A stretch of 64,000 bases of DNA from JADLHS01 sp049840435 (lineage in GTDB: Bacteria > Verrucomicrobiota > Verrucomicrobiia > Limisphaerales > JADLHS01): the NCBI GenBank assembly GCA_049840435.1, contig JASGKY010000016.1, positions 62,001 through 126,000 of the forward strand. The letters run 5' to 3'. Both the position numbers and the translations under genes were made by a program. Numbering within the stretch: the first letter of the stretch is position 1; every line of letters begins with the position of its first letter. Below are positions 8,629-20,652 of the stretch, piece by piece. The notes beneath the pieces are model-generated. The model was not told where the DNA came from, did not search any database, and worked only from the letters and a program-made list of their open reading frames with translations.

Positions 8629-9389
8629 GCGACAACTTCTACATCGGTTGGGAAGCCAAAGCCGCGCCAGGTATCGGAAAGACGGTGCGCAAGGCCGTAG
8701 TTCTCCTATTGCTACTGGCGTTGCTCGTGCCGGCCCTGTTGGCGGTTTCACAACGCATGATTGGTCAGAGCGTTTTCGAGTGGGGCAACCACAAGAATTT
8801 TTCCGGCATCCTACAAGCCACTCCCTATCCGCACCTGCTTGTACTCCGACCGGGCAACGCGGACGGCCAGTCACGCTTCTCGACCTACTATCTCGTCGCG
8901 CAGTGGAAGTTTGGATTGGATCGAGAAGCCCTCGCCGCATTCGACGGCAAGGCTGTTTCACTTAAGGGCACGCTCATTTATCGCGGCAATCAGACGATGA
9001 TTGAGACGAAGCCAGAGTGGATTCAGGCGGTGAAGAAATCGTCCGCGACGATCTCGCTTTCGCAATCTGTTCGGCTTGGCAAGCAAACCCTCACTGGCGA
9101 AATCGTGGACAGCAAATGTTTCCTCGGCGTGATGAATCCGGGCCAACTCACGCCACATCGCGCCTGTGCGATTCGTTGCATCAGCGGTGGCGTGCCTCCG
9201 GTGCTGCTGGTGCGCCAGAAGGACGGCCCAGCGATTTACCTGCTGCTCGTTTCCGCTGATGGCAAACCCGTGAACAAACAAATTCTCGATGTGGTTGCCG
9301 AGCCGGTTGAAATCACCGGAGAGGTTGATCGACAGGGCGAGTTGTTAATTATCAAGGCCGACCCAGCAACATATCGGCGAGCAAAATAG
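8625..9389 (+). CDS. Membrane-anchored hypothetical protein linked to the Rieske protein
   Basis: A 254-residue protein starts at ATG 8625, overlapping the upstream stop (ATGA), so it is translationally coupled to the Rieske protein. One N-terminal transmembrane helix (VVLLLLLALLVPALLAV) is followed by a soluble domain facing outward. The C-terminal half carries three cysteines in a conserved-looking block, DSKCFLGVMNPGQ followed by HRACAIRCISGG, which might bind a metal or cofactor. Two OB-like beta segments are suggested by repeated GEIVDSK and ITGEVDRQGELL stretches. I do not recognise a named family. It appears to complete the electron-transfer cluster. Confidence 0.65.
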   Translation: MSDNFYIGWEAKAAPGIGKTVRKAVVLLLLLALLVPALLAVSQRMIGQSVFEWGNHKNFSGILQATPYPHLLVLRPGNADGQSRFSTYYLVAQWKFGLDREALAAFDGKAVSLKGTLIYRGNQTMIETKPEWIQAVKKSSATISLSQSVRLGKQTLTGEIVDSKCFLGVMNPGQLTPHRACAIRCISGGVPPVLLVRQKDGPAIYLLLVSADGKPVNKQILDVVAEPVEITGEVDRQGELLIIKADPATYRRAK

Positions 9390-9519
9390 TTTTTAAGCGC
9401 GCTTACAAAGCACTCTTAGTTCATGGGTCTTCAGGGTGTTTTAACTTACTTCAAGAGCCTCACCTGATTAGGGGTATAGACCCCCGGTAAATGCATTTTA
9501 GGATGCAATCCATAGCACT

Positions 9520-10401
9520 ATGGATCGCTGCACGCATCTTTTTCGCCCCTACAAGGTGGCATTATCCGGCGTCAAGGCAGTCGTTTCCGGCAAACGGGCG
9601 GGCTTTACGCTGATCGAGCTGCTGGTGGTCATCGCCATCATCGCGATTCTCGCGGCGATGTTGCTGCCGGCTTTGAGTCAGGCGAAGGCGAAGGCGAAGC
9701 GGATTTCCTGCCTTAACAATCTTCGGCAGATGGGAATTGCCGCGACGATGTATGTGGGCGATTACCAGTTTTATCCGGGTTGCGAATGGTTGACGGGCGG
9801 GCGGTTTTATTATGTCTGGCCGACCCGGTTGCAGGCGTTCATGGGTAACAATCGAGCGGCCTTCTGGTGTCCTTCGGCAGATTCTAAAAGTGCGTGGGAC
9901 ACCAAACTCAACCTGACCCTTGGCATGACGGATGACAAAGGAGTCTTTGATTTTTATGGGGTCAGTGAGAATTCGCTCTTTTCGTACGGCTACAACAACT
10001 GGGGCGTGAGCCTGAGCGCGAATCCGCAGCTCGGTCTTGGCGGCGATCTCAACGGCGGCGCCAGTAAAGGCTACGTCAAAGACAGCATGGTCAAGCGCCC
10101 GTCGGATATGATCATGGTCGGTGATTCCAAGGTCGGCGCGGATGGTGGAGCTTTTCCTGGGCCGACGCCTTATCACGATGGCAGCCTCGACCCGACCAAC
10201 CCCACGGAATGGCCCTCGAATCGGCATCAGTTTCAGACGGTGCTGATGTTCGCGGATGGTCATGGAGAATCACCCAAACGCCGCGCCGTGGTTGACCCTA
10301 ATAATTCCCTCTGGCGTTCGCGTTGGAACAATGACGGTGAGCCTCACACCGAAGTTCCCAACTGGACCGCCGACACCGGCGGCACGCAGTTGGATCGTTG
10401 A
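9520..10401 (+). CDS. Type II secretion/type IV pilus-like pseudopilin with H-x9-DG motif
   Basis: The 293-residue protein has a prepilin leader, AGFTLIELLVVIAIIAILAA, in which the conserved Gly-Phe site and Glu at +5 mark prepilin peptidase cleavage. It is followed by KAKAKRISCLNNLRQMG, which is typical of Verrucomicrobiota, Lentisphaerota and Planctomycetota pseudopilins. Near the C-terminus HQFQTVLMFADG matches the H-x9-DG prepilin-processing-associated motif exactly. These proteins are inserted in the inner membrane and may assemble as pseudopili; most copies in these phyla are scattered far from secretion genes. Here it precedes secreted Ig-type proteins. The 39-bp gap to the next gene suggests co-transcription. 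Confidence 0.9.
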   Translation: MDRCTHLFRPYKVALSGVKAVVSGKRAGFTLIELLVVIAIIAILAAMLLPALSQAKAKAKRISCLNNLRQMGIAATMYVGDYQFYPGCEWLTGGRFYYVWPTRLQAFMGNNRAAFWCPSADSKSAWDTKLNLTLGMTDDKGVFDFYGVSENSLFSYGYNNWGVSLSANPQLGLGGDLNGGASKGYVKDSMVKRPSDMIMVGDSKVGADGGAFPGPTPYHDGSLDPTNPTEWPSNRHQFQTVLMFADGHGESPKRRAVVDPNNSLWRSRWNNDGEPHTEVPNWTADTGGTQLDR

Positions 10402-10440
10402 TGACACAAATTTTCCCATCCCCAAAAACCCACAACCAAA

Positions 10441-13400
10441 ATGAAAACAACGAAAACAACCTACTCGGGCGCAAAGCGGATTCTGGCGGTCGCTTCGGTT
10501 GCTCTGGCGGCCACTCTGCCGCTCTCCAGTTCTGCCACACAACTCGTGGTCGAACACTTTGCTCAAGCCGTGGCGGACAACAGCCCCATCGGCACGGCCA
10601 CCGGTTGGACGGCATGGTCTGTTACCAACAGCGTGCTGCAAGATTTCAGCGCCTTGACGCCGGGAGCGAATTATCCCTCGATGTCGCGCGCTAACAATGG
10701 TGGTTTCGGTGGCGCGACTGGCAATACGGTTCTGGCGGTAAATGGGTTTTCCACGCCGAGCCTGATGTGGACCAACACGGCCACCGTTTTGCACGATTGT
10801 GTCGTGACGAATATCGTCTTTTACACAAAGAACAATGCTGCTGCGAGCACCGAGCAGGTGGCGATCTACGTCGGCGGGCAATGGTATGCGTCCACGCAGC
10901 TTTTCAAGGATGGTGGCGGCAACAGCGTGTGGGCATTGAATTCCTTCAACTTTACCACCAACGCTTCTGCGTGGCAGATCTTGAACACAAATAATCTGAC
11001 GCTCGGTGCGACCAACACGAGTCCGCTACCGGCTGGAGACATTCAGGCGGTGGGGATCTACGGCTCGGCACTTGGTGCGAGCGGAAACAAAATTCGCCTG
11101 GACGAATTCATAGTGAACGGTTCGCTGCCAAGTGGTCCGCAAGTTGCCGCGCCCACGGCAGCCCCGGCGGCAAATATTACTGCGCCGACAACAATCACTT
11201 TGTCTGTCAATGTCACGGGCACGCCGCCGTTCACCTATCGCTGGCGCAAGGGCGCGGCGGATTTGTTTGATGGTCCAACGGGAAGCGGTTCGACTTTGAC
11301 TGGCGCAGCATCAAATCAACTCGTGATCACAACCACGAGCACGGCGGACTCAGGCAATTACGACGTTGTGGTGACCAACAATTACGGCACGGTAACGAGC
11401 GCCGCCATCTCGGTCAACGTCACCGCCGCCGGTGTTCCGCCGGGCATCGTGAGCATCGTGACTACTCCAGCAAACGGCATCAGCGAAGTCGGCGGTGCGC
11501 CGATGGGAATTCAGGTGACCGCGAGCGGTACGGGGCCATTCACGTATCAATGGCGCAAGGGAAACACTGATTTGACCAGCGAAACCAATGCGACGCTGGC
11601 GCTCGCCTCGGCTTATGGCAATGCCGGTTCTTACGCTGTGGTGGTTGCCAGCGCGTATGGCAGCATCACGAGCACACCGCCCACCACGTTGACGGTCGTG
11701 GATACGACCGCGCCGGTGATTGCGTTCCCGTTGGGCAATCCGACCAGCATCATCGTGAAGACACCGTTCACCCCGAACTATTTGGTCACCGACAACAGCG
11801 GTGCAACGCCGAACCTTGTCATCACTGGCAGCGTGAACACGAACGTCGCCGGCACTTATACGTTGCACTTCGTCGCCAACGACACTTCCAACAATGTCAG
11901 TATGGCGGACCTGGTAGTGAATGTTTTGTTGATCAACGAACACTTCAACGAAACGGTGGCCGATAATCTCGCGGTTTCCAATGCGCCGGGCTGGCATGCG
12001 CTGGCCGTGGCGACAGCGAACAACACGGTGACGGATTACACCGGCGTCGGCGGCAACGGGAATTTCCCGACGATCTCGCAAAATGTTACCGCGCCTGATG
12101 CCTTGGGCGGAACTGGCTTCCTTGTCATGGGCGAAGCGGTCAACGCCAACCCGAGTCTCGGTTTGCAAGGACACCACGACACTGTTGCAGGATCAACAGA
12201 TCACCAACGTGACATTTTTCTCCCGCAACAACAGTGCGGGCAGTGAAATGCGCATGGCCATCCGCATCTTCACAAACTGGTATGTGGCCACGACTGCATT
12301 GACTGACGCTTCGGGGGGGCGGTGCCGTGGGTCGCGCAGAATTTTGCGATCAGTTACGACGCATCGGCTTGGCAGCAACTGGATATTGCCACGCTGACCT
12401 TGGGCAGCCCGGCTACGGAAACGTTGACGAATTACAGTGTTTCCGGCTTTGGATTCTATGGCATCATGCCCGCCGGGAAAATCCGCATTGATGAATTGAA
12501 AGCCAGCGGGACTAGTTTTGTATATCCGGCGACACCGCCGAGTGTGCAGTCGTTGACGGTCACGCCGACCAATCGCGTGGACGGCACGGCTTGGACCGGA
12601 ACACCGTTGACTTTCCAAGCTACCGCCAGTGGTTCGGTGCCGCTGACTTATCTGTGGCGCAAGAACGGGAACATTATTTCCACAGGCGGTTCGAGTTCCT
12701 TCAACATCGCCAGTCCGGTTGTGGCTGACTCCGGCGATTATGATGTCGTCGTCACCAACGGTTCCGGCATCTCGGCAACGAGTGCCGTGGCGAGCGTCAC
12801 AGTCAGTCCGGCGAAGTTGCTCGTGAACCAGCATTTCAGTCTGTCCACGAACGATCCCGGTGTGATCGGCCAGATGCCCGGCTGGCACGCAGTGGCTTAC
12901 GATCTCACCAACGCGGTAGTGACGGACTATACGTTCACGCCAAATCCGCCGCTGAGCATCAATCATCCGAATCTTTCGCGCGGCGCAGGCGCGGATGGCT
13001 CGCTCGGCTACGTTGTCTTGGGTCAAGGCGACGCGGTTGAACCCGTCCTGGTTTGGATGGACACTCCGGCACCCGTGCAGCAGGGTTCGGTCACGAATAT
13101 TATGTTCTCGTCGCGAAATGCGTTTCCGTCGAGCACGATGCAAGTGGCCGTGCAGATCGGTGGTCAATGGTATGTGTCCACCACGCAGTTGATTGATACG
13201 ACGTTGGGGGTTGTGGGGGTGTGGGCACCGCAGAATTTCCTGTTCACTCCTGATGCTGGCGCGTGGCAGGAATTGAATATCACTACGCTGGCGCTCGGCA
13301 GCACCACGGCGGCGCCGTTGCCCACGCAACCGATCACGGGAGTCGGCGTGTATGGGATGACGCACGGTGTGACCACTGCGCGTATCCGCATTGATGAGTT

Positions 13401-13653
13401 CATGGTGGATGGTTTCTCATCCGCCGCACCGCAGCCGACCATTCAACCGGTATATCAAGATGGTTCAGGCAACTTGGTGGTCCGCACCGCCACAGTGTCC
13501 GGCTCAAGCTATATCCTCGAAGCCACGCCGGCGTTGCAAGCGCCCATCACGTGGACGCCAGTGTCGACGAATGCCGGCACAGGAGGGGTATTGACGAATC
13601 TGGTGCCGACCACGACACCGGCGAGTCAGTTTTTCCGCTATCGCGTGCAGTAA
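10441..13653 (+). CDS. Secreted immunoglobulin-type protein with three copies of a recurring ~190-residue module (two frameshifts)
   Basis: A signal peptide (about residues 1-32) opens this protein of about 1,070 residues. Domain order by nucleotide position: module copy 1 (10546-11133), Ig-like domain (11140-11425), Ig-like domain (11440-11695), a DUF5011/HYR-like domain (11700-11930, DTTAPVIAFP), module copy 2 (11929-12515), Ig-like domain (12540-12810), module copy 3 (12820-13420), and a C-terminal tail ending FFRYRVQ. Ig domains show YRWRKG, YQWRKG and LWRKNG with DSGNYDVVV. Two compensating frame changes occur, one near 12160-12172 and one at the G7 run 12313-12319, which probably needs eight Gs. 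The architecture suggests an extracellular adhesion or carbohydrate-binding protein; no catalytic domain is seen. Confidence 0.75.
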
Positions 13654-13683
13654 ACGCGGTGGGGAGGTATCGAGGTGCAGCGG

Positions 13684-13712
13684 GGCGAAGGCGCTGTTGG
13701 GGCGTCTTCGCC
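13684..13712 (+). terminator. Possible terminator hairpin
   Basis: GGCGAAGGCGC at 13684-13694 pairs with GCGTCTTCGCC at 13702-13712 with one mismatch and a 7-nt loop. It lies 30 bp after the stop of the three-module secreted protein. The tail (TCTTGCTGG) is only weakly T-rich, so efficiency is uncertain. Confidence 0.4.
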
Positions 13713-13771
13713 TCTTGCTGGTGCGGGAATGGGATAAGTAGTTAAATCAAGGAGAACGAAAGACGCGGATC

Positions 13772-16700
13772 ATGATGTTGTATGAAAAAAAATGGCGCAT
13801 TTGCCTGGCGACTCTGGCGTTAGCGCTGGGCCTGGTGGCTGCGGGCCGGGCTGATGTGCTGATTGCGGAGGACTTCGGGCAAAACGTGCCGGACAACAGC
13901 CCGATCAGTGGCGCGCCGGGCTGGCGGGCGTATGCGTTGTTCAATGGCGCGGTTACGGATTATACCAGCGCGACACCGAACGGAAATTATCCAACGATTT
14001 CACATTCCACCGCCGGAGCGAGCACGAATGGTATCGGCTACCTTGTGCTGGGCGCGGGAAATATCGTCAGCAATGTTCTCGTCTGGAAGGACACGGGCGC
14101 TAGTTTGCAGGGAAAAATGATTTCAGACATTTCGTTTTACACCAAAAACAATTCGTCTGCTTCGACAGAGCGCATCGTCGCGCGCAATGGCACGCAATGG
14201 TTCGTCTCCACCGCCACGTTGAATGATGGTGGCGGCAACAGTGCCTGGGCGTTGAACGTTTTCAGCTTCACCACCAATGCCAGCGCGTGGCGGTACTTAA
14301 CACGAACAATCTGTCACTCGGTTCAGTGCTATCCACATCGTTGCCAACAGCAAATATCACGGCCGTGGGATTGTTCGGCCAGATTCAAGCCGACTCCGGC
14401 AAGATCCGCGTAGATGAATTCATCGTCAGCGGCTCGGTCACGAACGCGCCGCCGTCAATCTCCACGCCAGATATTACGCCGGGAACCAATGTTTACTCGG
14501 GCAATACCGTGGTCATCAGCGCAACCGCCAGCGGCCCTGGCTCATTGAGTTATCAATGGCGCAAGAACAGCGCGAACTTGGCGAACGGTTCGGGAGTCAG
14601 TGGTGTAACCAGTTCCACTCTCACATTGAGCAATGTCGTGCCGGCGCAGAGCGGTAATTATGACCTCGTCGTCACTAACGTGTTCGGCGCGAGCACCAGT
14701 TCGATTGTGCCGTTGGCCATTTCTATTGCCGTACCCGCCACGGTGGATTTTTCCGGCTACACCAATCAGAGCAATGTGTCGGTGGTGAACTCGGGCACGA
14801 ACACCTTGGTGGTCGGCTGGACCAATCAGGTGGGGCGTCGCTTCCGCGTGCAATTAAGTCTCCTGCCCGGGCAGGAATTGTTGCGCTCCATCGAAACCAG
14901 CGCGAATGCGGTCGCGCCTTTTGTCACGATTGCGCAGAACGTGGACGTAAAGTATCGCGTCACACTCGGCACGCGATTCATCAAGGCCGGCGCACCGTAT
15001 GTGTTCTTCGACAACGTGGATGCGAACTCGCCCGCCCCGGTTTCTTATCTCACGCAACTTGATCCGAAGACGGTTCGTATCGTCAACGATGGCCCGCAGC
15101 GCGTGAAGCTGGTTTTCTCGACGCTGGAGATCGGTGATTTCCAAGGCGACCTGACGTGTCACATATACACAGGCAGTCCGTTCCTGCATTTCCAAGCGGG
15201 CATGGAAGTGGACCGACCGTGGGTGGCGTTCATCTATGACGCCTTGTTCTACGCGAACTTCGCCAACGTGGCGTTTCGCGATAGCAACGGAGCATTTCAA
15301 ACAGTGGCGGCCTCATCCTTAACGCAAACCGTGCCCGGCGAAGCGGCCAAGGTCATCGCGAAACATCGCACCATCATGGGCACGGTGACCGGTGTACCGG
15401 GACGTTGGCGGTGATGTCCGCGCCGCACACGGGAGTTTATCCCACCGATCAAAGTAACAACTACGGTTACCAACAGGCGGGGAAAAATTTTATCGGCAGC
15501 AAGATGTCTTTCTCCGCCGATGGCCGGTATCGCCCGTGGATTGATGCGCCAATTGGTTCAACGCAGCGCATGGACATCTTTTCTCGTGATCAGCACGAAT
15601 ACGCCGCAGAACACACTGACGAATGAAGTGTTGTTGTACACCCATGGCGATGTGTTCAAGTCACTGCCCGGTCATTACACGATGGTGGAGCACTTTCATC
15701 CGGAGTTCACCGCGAACGCGATGGCGGGCAACGACGCGTTGACACCGTTCAAGCAGACCATGCAATCCATGGGCGTCCAGATCGTGCAACCGATGGAATT
15801 CCATGGCCCAGGCCATCCGTTCAACAATGAAACGGATCGTCTAGCGGAACTGAGCGCGATGTTTGATTTGTTCGAAGCGCAGTCGGACAACACGTTCCTG
15901 CTGATTCCGGGCGAGGAGTACAACAACTTTTTCGGCGGTCATTGGTCTTACATGTTCCGACGCCCGGTATACTTTACAGCTTGGCCGGGACAGGGTTCGC
16001 GGCCTTTCCGATTGACGAACGCCGTCGTGGGCGGTGTGACGTATCCGCTCGTCTATCAAGTCGGCGACGCGGATCGCATGTCGCAACTGTTGCAAGAGGA
16101 GGACGGCATCGCGTGGACTTCGCATCCGCGTGTCAAAGCCTCGCGCCAGATGCCGGACATCGCCGCCAACACCGCGTTCTATCAAGATGATTCATTTCTC
16201 GCCGGTGATTGGAAGGCGATGCCGATGGATTTCTCAAAGGATCGACTCGGCTTCCGTTCGTTCCAGTTGATGGACGATACGGCGCAGTGGGGTTACAAAA
16301 AAATCTATGCTCGGTGAAGTGGACACGTTCTCGCTCGCGCCGACGCACGAAATCTACGCGCACATGAATGTGAACTATCTGCGGCTGCCGGCTTTTCCAT
16401 CCAAGACCAACTGGTCGAGCGTGGTGGATTGCGTCAAGGCGGGCGATTTCTTCACGACCACTGGCGAAATTTTGATCCACACTTGGAACGCTACGACTAC
16501 TGGTGTGACCGCGACGGTGGAATGGTATTGCCCGCCCGCCTTCGCTGAAATCACTTGGGGCGATGCAAACGGAGTTCACAAATTCAAACAGTCGCTGGCC
16601 ACCGCGCAGCAGTTCCAGACGCAACAACTCGTCATCCCCGCGAATTTGTCATCGGCGAACTGGGTGCGGCTCGAAATCTGGGATGTCGCTCGTAATGGCG

Positions 16701-18547
16701 CATTCACGCAGCTTCACTGGTTCAATTCTCCCGCCGAACCGGCGGTGATCGCGGGCAAGACGGTGAGTTTTACATTGATCAACGCAGATACAGACGCGAT
16801 CGTTCCGGGCTACGATCCGATTCCAGCGAGTGCGACGTTGAACAAGGCTCTGTTGCCGCAGAATCTCACCATCCGCGCCAACATTTCACCGTTCTTCATG
16901 GACAGTGTGACGCTGCAATTGGACGGCGTTGACGTCACCCGCACGCAATGGCCGTACAGTCTCGCTCCTTGCACGACTGGTCCCGGCATTGGCGATTCGC
17001 CGACGTATGATTATGCGGCGAGCGCGTTGAGTGTTGGAAACCACACGCTCACAGCAACACCGCAACGTGGAACAAATGTCGGCGAATCGTTGACGTTGAA
17101 TTTCTCCGTCATCAACACCGCGCCGCTGTCTACCAATTTCGTGATGGATGGTGCGGTGGATAGTTCCCACTATCAGATTGCGGCGGGATTGGGGTTGTAT
17201 GCCGCTGTGCGTGGCAACTTGCTCTATGTTGCCGCACCCGCTACGGATGCGAATGACCAGTTCATTCTGGTTTCCACTAATCCAAGTCCACTTGGCGTCG
17301 CTCCGTGGAACAAGGCCGGGCAGGTGGCGTTCAACATCAACGCGCATCCTTATCTGGCGCAGAACGGGAACACTCGCGCGGTCACTTGGAACAATGCTGG
17401 CGGCGCGCAATGTCCAGCGATGGTGGTGACAGGCTTCATGGAGGGCAGCCTGGACTTGGTCCAGAATTTCGGCAGCGCACCCAAAACCATTTATCTTGCG
17501 CTTGCGCGTTACGCGGCGGGGACAGGTGGTGCGTTGGTGGCGGGCAACCAAATCCCTGCTGGCAACGGTAATGGAACAATTGAAGCAAGTGAGTTCCTCG
17601 CCGTGCCCGTGGCGAACCTTCGCGATGAAACTCTCGACGGCGTGCCGGATGTGCTTGAGCCGAACGTTGCGTTTAGTGCGTCGTTCTCAAACAATCCGGG
17701 GACGTTCATTGTGCGCTGGCCGACGATACCGAGTTATTCGTATCGCGTTGATGCGACCGACAACCTCACGCAATCGTTCCAGCCATTGTCGCAGCCGATT
17801 CTTGCCGGTCCGGGCGAGTTCAGTCTGAGTTACACCGACACGCCACCGGCAGAGCTGACGCACCGGTTTTATCACGCGTGTCGGCTGGGCATGGCTGATC
17901 CCCTGTTGGCGCAATTCAAATTCGATGGCGATGTCAGCAACAATGGTCCGGTCGGTCTTACCGCGACCGCCAACGCTCTCGCTTACAACAGTGACAGCAA
18001 GCAAGGTGGGCAGGCAGGAGATTTCAACGGCGTCTCATCCTCGGTGACGACGAGTGGAAATTCGGTGAGCGGCAGTTTCAGCGTGGCGTTCTGGCTACAG
18101 ACTGGCAGTGCAGGTGTCGGTAATGCAGGCGATCAATGGTACAACGGCACCGGCTTGGTGGATGCGGACACGCCGGGGTTGTCAACGGATTGGGGTATCG
18201 CGCTTACGGGCAACGCGATTGCGTTCGGCATCGGTGGTGGTGGCGCTGGTGCGAATCTGACCATCACTTCACCTGCGATTACCGATAACAACTGGCATCA
18301 CGTGCTGGTTACGTGGGAGCAGAGCACCCGGCAGATGCGGATTTACTTGGACGGACAAAACGTAGCTACCGGTGTGAGCAATTCTGGCGAAGTGCGAACT
18401 GGAGCGTCGGCCTTGGTTATTGGTCGTAATGCCACTGCAAATCGCTTTTACAACGGCCTGGTAGATGATGTGCAGATTTACAATCGCGCGTTGAACGGTG
18501 CAGACGCCACGTTTCTGCTTGGCTTTCCCGGTCAGACCTTGCATTAA
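13772..18547 (+). CDS. Giant secreted protein: recurring module, Ig-like, PHP-type metallohydrolase-like and LamG domains (four frameshifts)
   Basis: About 1,590 residues when four frame changes (near 14290, 15400, 15580 and 16305) are bridged; each junction restores continuous homology, for example SAW|VLNTNNLSLG. A signal peptide (about residues 5-28) is followed by module copy 4 (13857-14430), an Ig-like domain (YQWRKN, SGNYDLVVTN; 14450-14730) and a beta-rich region to about 15640. Next is a PHP-type metallohydrolase-like region with EHFHPEF, IPGEEYNN, WTSHPR, LGEVDTF and GDFFTTTGE, which supply the usual metal-binding His/Glu/Asp. A LamG domain near 17890-18530 (WHHVLVTWEQ, DDVQIYNRAL) ends the protein. 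It may be an exported phosphoesterase or related hydrolase. The PHP assignment rests on motif spacing alone and is moderate. Confidence 0.7.
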
Positions 18548-18650
18548 CTCTGGCGAAATCAGCACCAGTTGCCGTCGCACAGAAACGAACGTGACTTGAT
18601 TTTAGTCCAAGGTGAAGCAGATCCGGATCATGCCGCGCTAACCAAGTTGT

Positions 18651-20652
18651 ATGCTGTCGAGCTTGAATCAACCGTCTCATCGGTGCTGGTCCGGAGCGAT
18701 CGGAGCGTTGTGCTTCGCACTGGTGATCTGCGCCGGCCGGGCCGAGCCGCTCTGGGTTGAACACTTCGATGCTCATGTGCCGGATTTCAGTCCTGTTGGC
18801 AAACAATCCGGCTGGCAGGTGCGCGCACTCGTGGGCGGCGTGGTCGCGGATTTCACGACCAACTCCACCAACGGCGCGTATCCGTTCTTATCGCACAGTG
18901 CTTCTTCAGCGGGGGGCGGAGCCGGCGTTGGCTATCTGGTGCTTAACTCGGGCAGCATTGCGAGCAATTCCTTCGCGTGGGTGGAGTATTCGCAACCGCT
19001 GGATCGCCAAGCTGTCTCATCCATCAGCTTTTACACTCGCAACGATTCGCTTCACGCACGAGCGCGGCTCGTGTTGCAGATCGGCGGGCGCTGGTATGTG
19101 ACCCAACAGGATTTTCGCGACACGAGTGAAAACAAATTCTGGACGCTGAATACGGTCGAGTTTCCCTCTGCAACCAATTACTGGCAGCTCTTTCAAACGA
19201 ACACATTGACGCCGGGCGCAGCGTTGCCCGGTTTACTTCCGGCTGGACCAATCGTGGCACTGGGCTTTTTGGGGCAGTGCTCAAACACAATGAAAGTGCG
19301 GATTGATGAAGTGCTCGTTCAGCGCGGTACGATCATGGACCCGGTGTATGCCGTCGGTAACTGGATCTGGGCGCAAAAAACCGCCGACCGCCAGACCTGT
19401 CACTTCTGGAAGGAGATCAACATTCCGGCGGGTGCGACGGTGACGCGGGCGCGTTTGCGTATGACGGCGGATAATTCATATCGCGCTTTTCTCGACGGTG
19501 TGGAGTTCGCCAAAGGTTCTGAATGGCGACGCTTGACCGAATACGACCTGACGCTCGTCCTGACGCCTGGCTCGCATGTGCTGGCCGTGGAAGCTTTCAA
19601 TGAATTTGGCTGGGCCGGATTTGTCGGCGGATTGACGGTGGAAATGGATGGCGGTCGCACGTTGGAAATCCCGACGGATTCCAGTTGGCGGCTGGTGCCC
19701 GATGGCAAGGGCGATTGGATGACTCGTAAACATCCGCGCAGTCACTGGGCGTATGTGCAGCAAAGTTATCGCTTTCGGGACATGCCGGACTTGCCGCGTA
19801 CATCCCGTGGTGTTGTTACCTTCAGCGCTGCAACCCACGGTCATTCGCTTCTGGCAACGCGGTTGGTTTCAAATCCTGCTGCTTTCATTCTGCGCCATTG
19901 TTGCTTTCATCTGTCTACGATTGCTCGCGCAGTTGGCGTTGCAATCCAAGGCACAGCAAGTCTTGCAACGAGAACGCACCCGCATCGCTCGCGACATCCA
20001 CGATGAACTCGGCGCAGGCCTGACGCACCTGGTGTTGATCGGCGAAACCGCCAAACGCGAACCAGTCACCGACATCAGCGCTCAGACGCAGTTTGATCGC
20101 GTCACGGAGACCGGGCGAAAGTTGCTGCGTTCAATTGATGAGGTGGTGTGGATGGTCAATTCGCAGCGTGACAGCTTGCAGGACTTTGAAGCCTACGTCT
20201 GTCGCTACGCGGAAAATTTCCTGCGCACGAGCGGCATCCAATGTCGGTTACACGTGGACGATGAGATGCCACGCGCCACGCTTGACCTGGCTACGCGCCG
20301 CAGCCTGTTTCTAGCCGTTAAAGAATCGTTGAACAACATTTCCAAACACGCGCAAGCTACCGTGGTTTCACTCACCATCAAACTGGTGGGACAGGAGGTA
20401 ATGGTAATCGTGGAAGACGATGGCAAAGGTTTTGATCTTTCAAAACGCGACATGGAACGTAACGGGCTGACGAACATGATGAATCGCATGGCTGAGTTAG
20501 GGGGGAGTTGTCGCGTGACCAGTCAGCCGGGCGCAGGTTGCAAACTCGAACTCACCGCGCCGCTCAAACCGCGTGCACCCAAAAGTCGCTATTCCATAGT
20601 GAGCTTGTTCCGCCGCTCGGATTCATTGCCGCCGACTAAAACTGTTTCCTGA
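18651..20652 (+). CDS. NarL-type sensor histidine kinase with the recurring module and a rhamnosidase-N-like sensor domain (frameshift near 19830)
   Basis: The merged protein is about 665 residues. After a signal/anchor segment (residues 15-36) the extracytoplasmic part contains module copy 5 (18750-19330). It is followed by a jelly-roll domain resembling the N-terminal lectin-like domain of alpha-L-rhamnosidases (GNWIWAQK, TADNSYRAFLDGVEF, GSHVLAVEAFNEFG). A transmembrane helix follows (FQILLLSFCAIVAFICL, about 19870-19920). The kinase core has the HisKA_3 box RIARDIHDELGAG with the phospho-acceptor His, the N-box KESLNNISKHAQA and the G1 box VEDDGKGFD. One inserted base near 19815-19850 separates sensor and kinase frames. 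It overlaps the response regulator by one base (TGATG), so the two are a pair. Confidence 0.82.
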
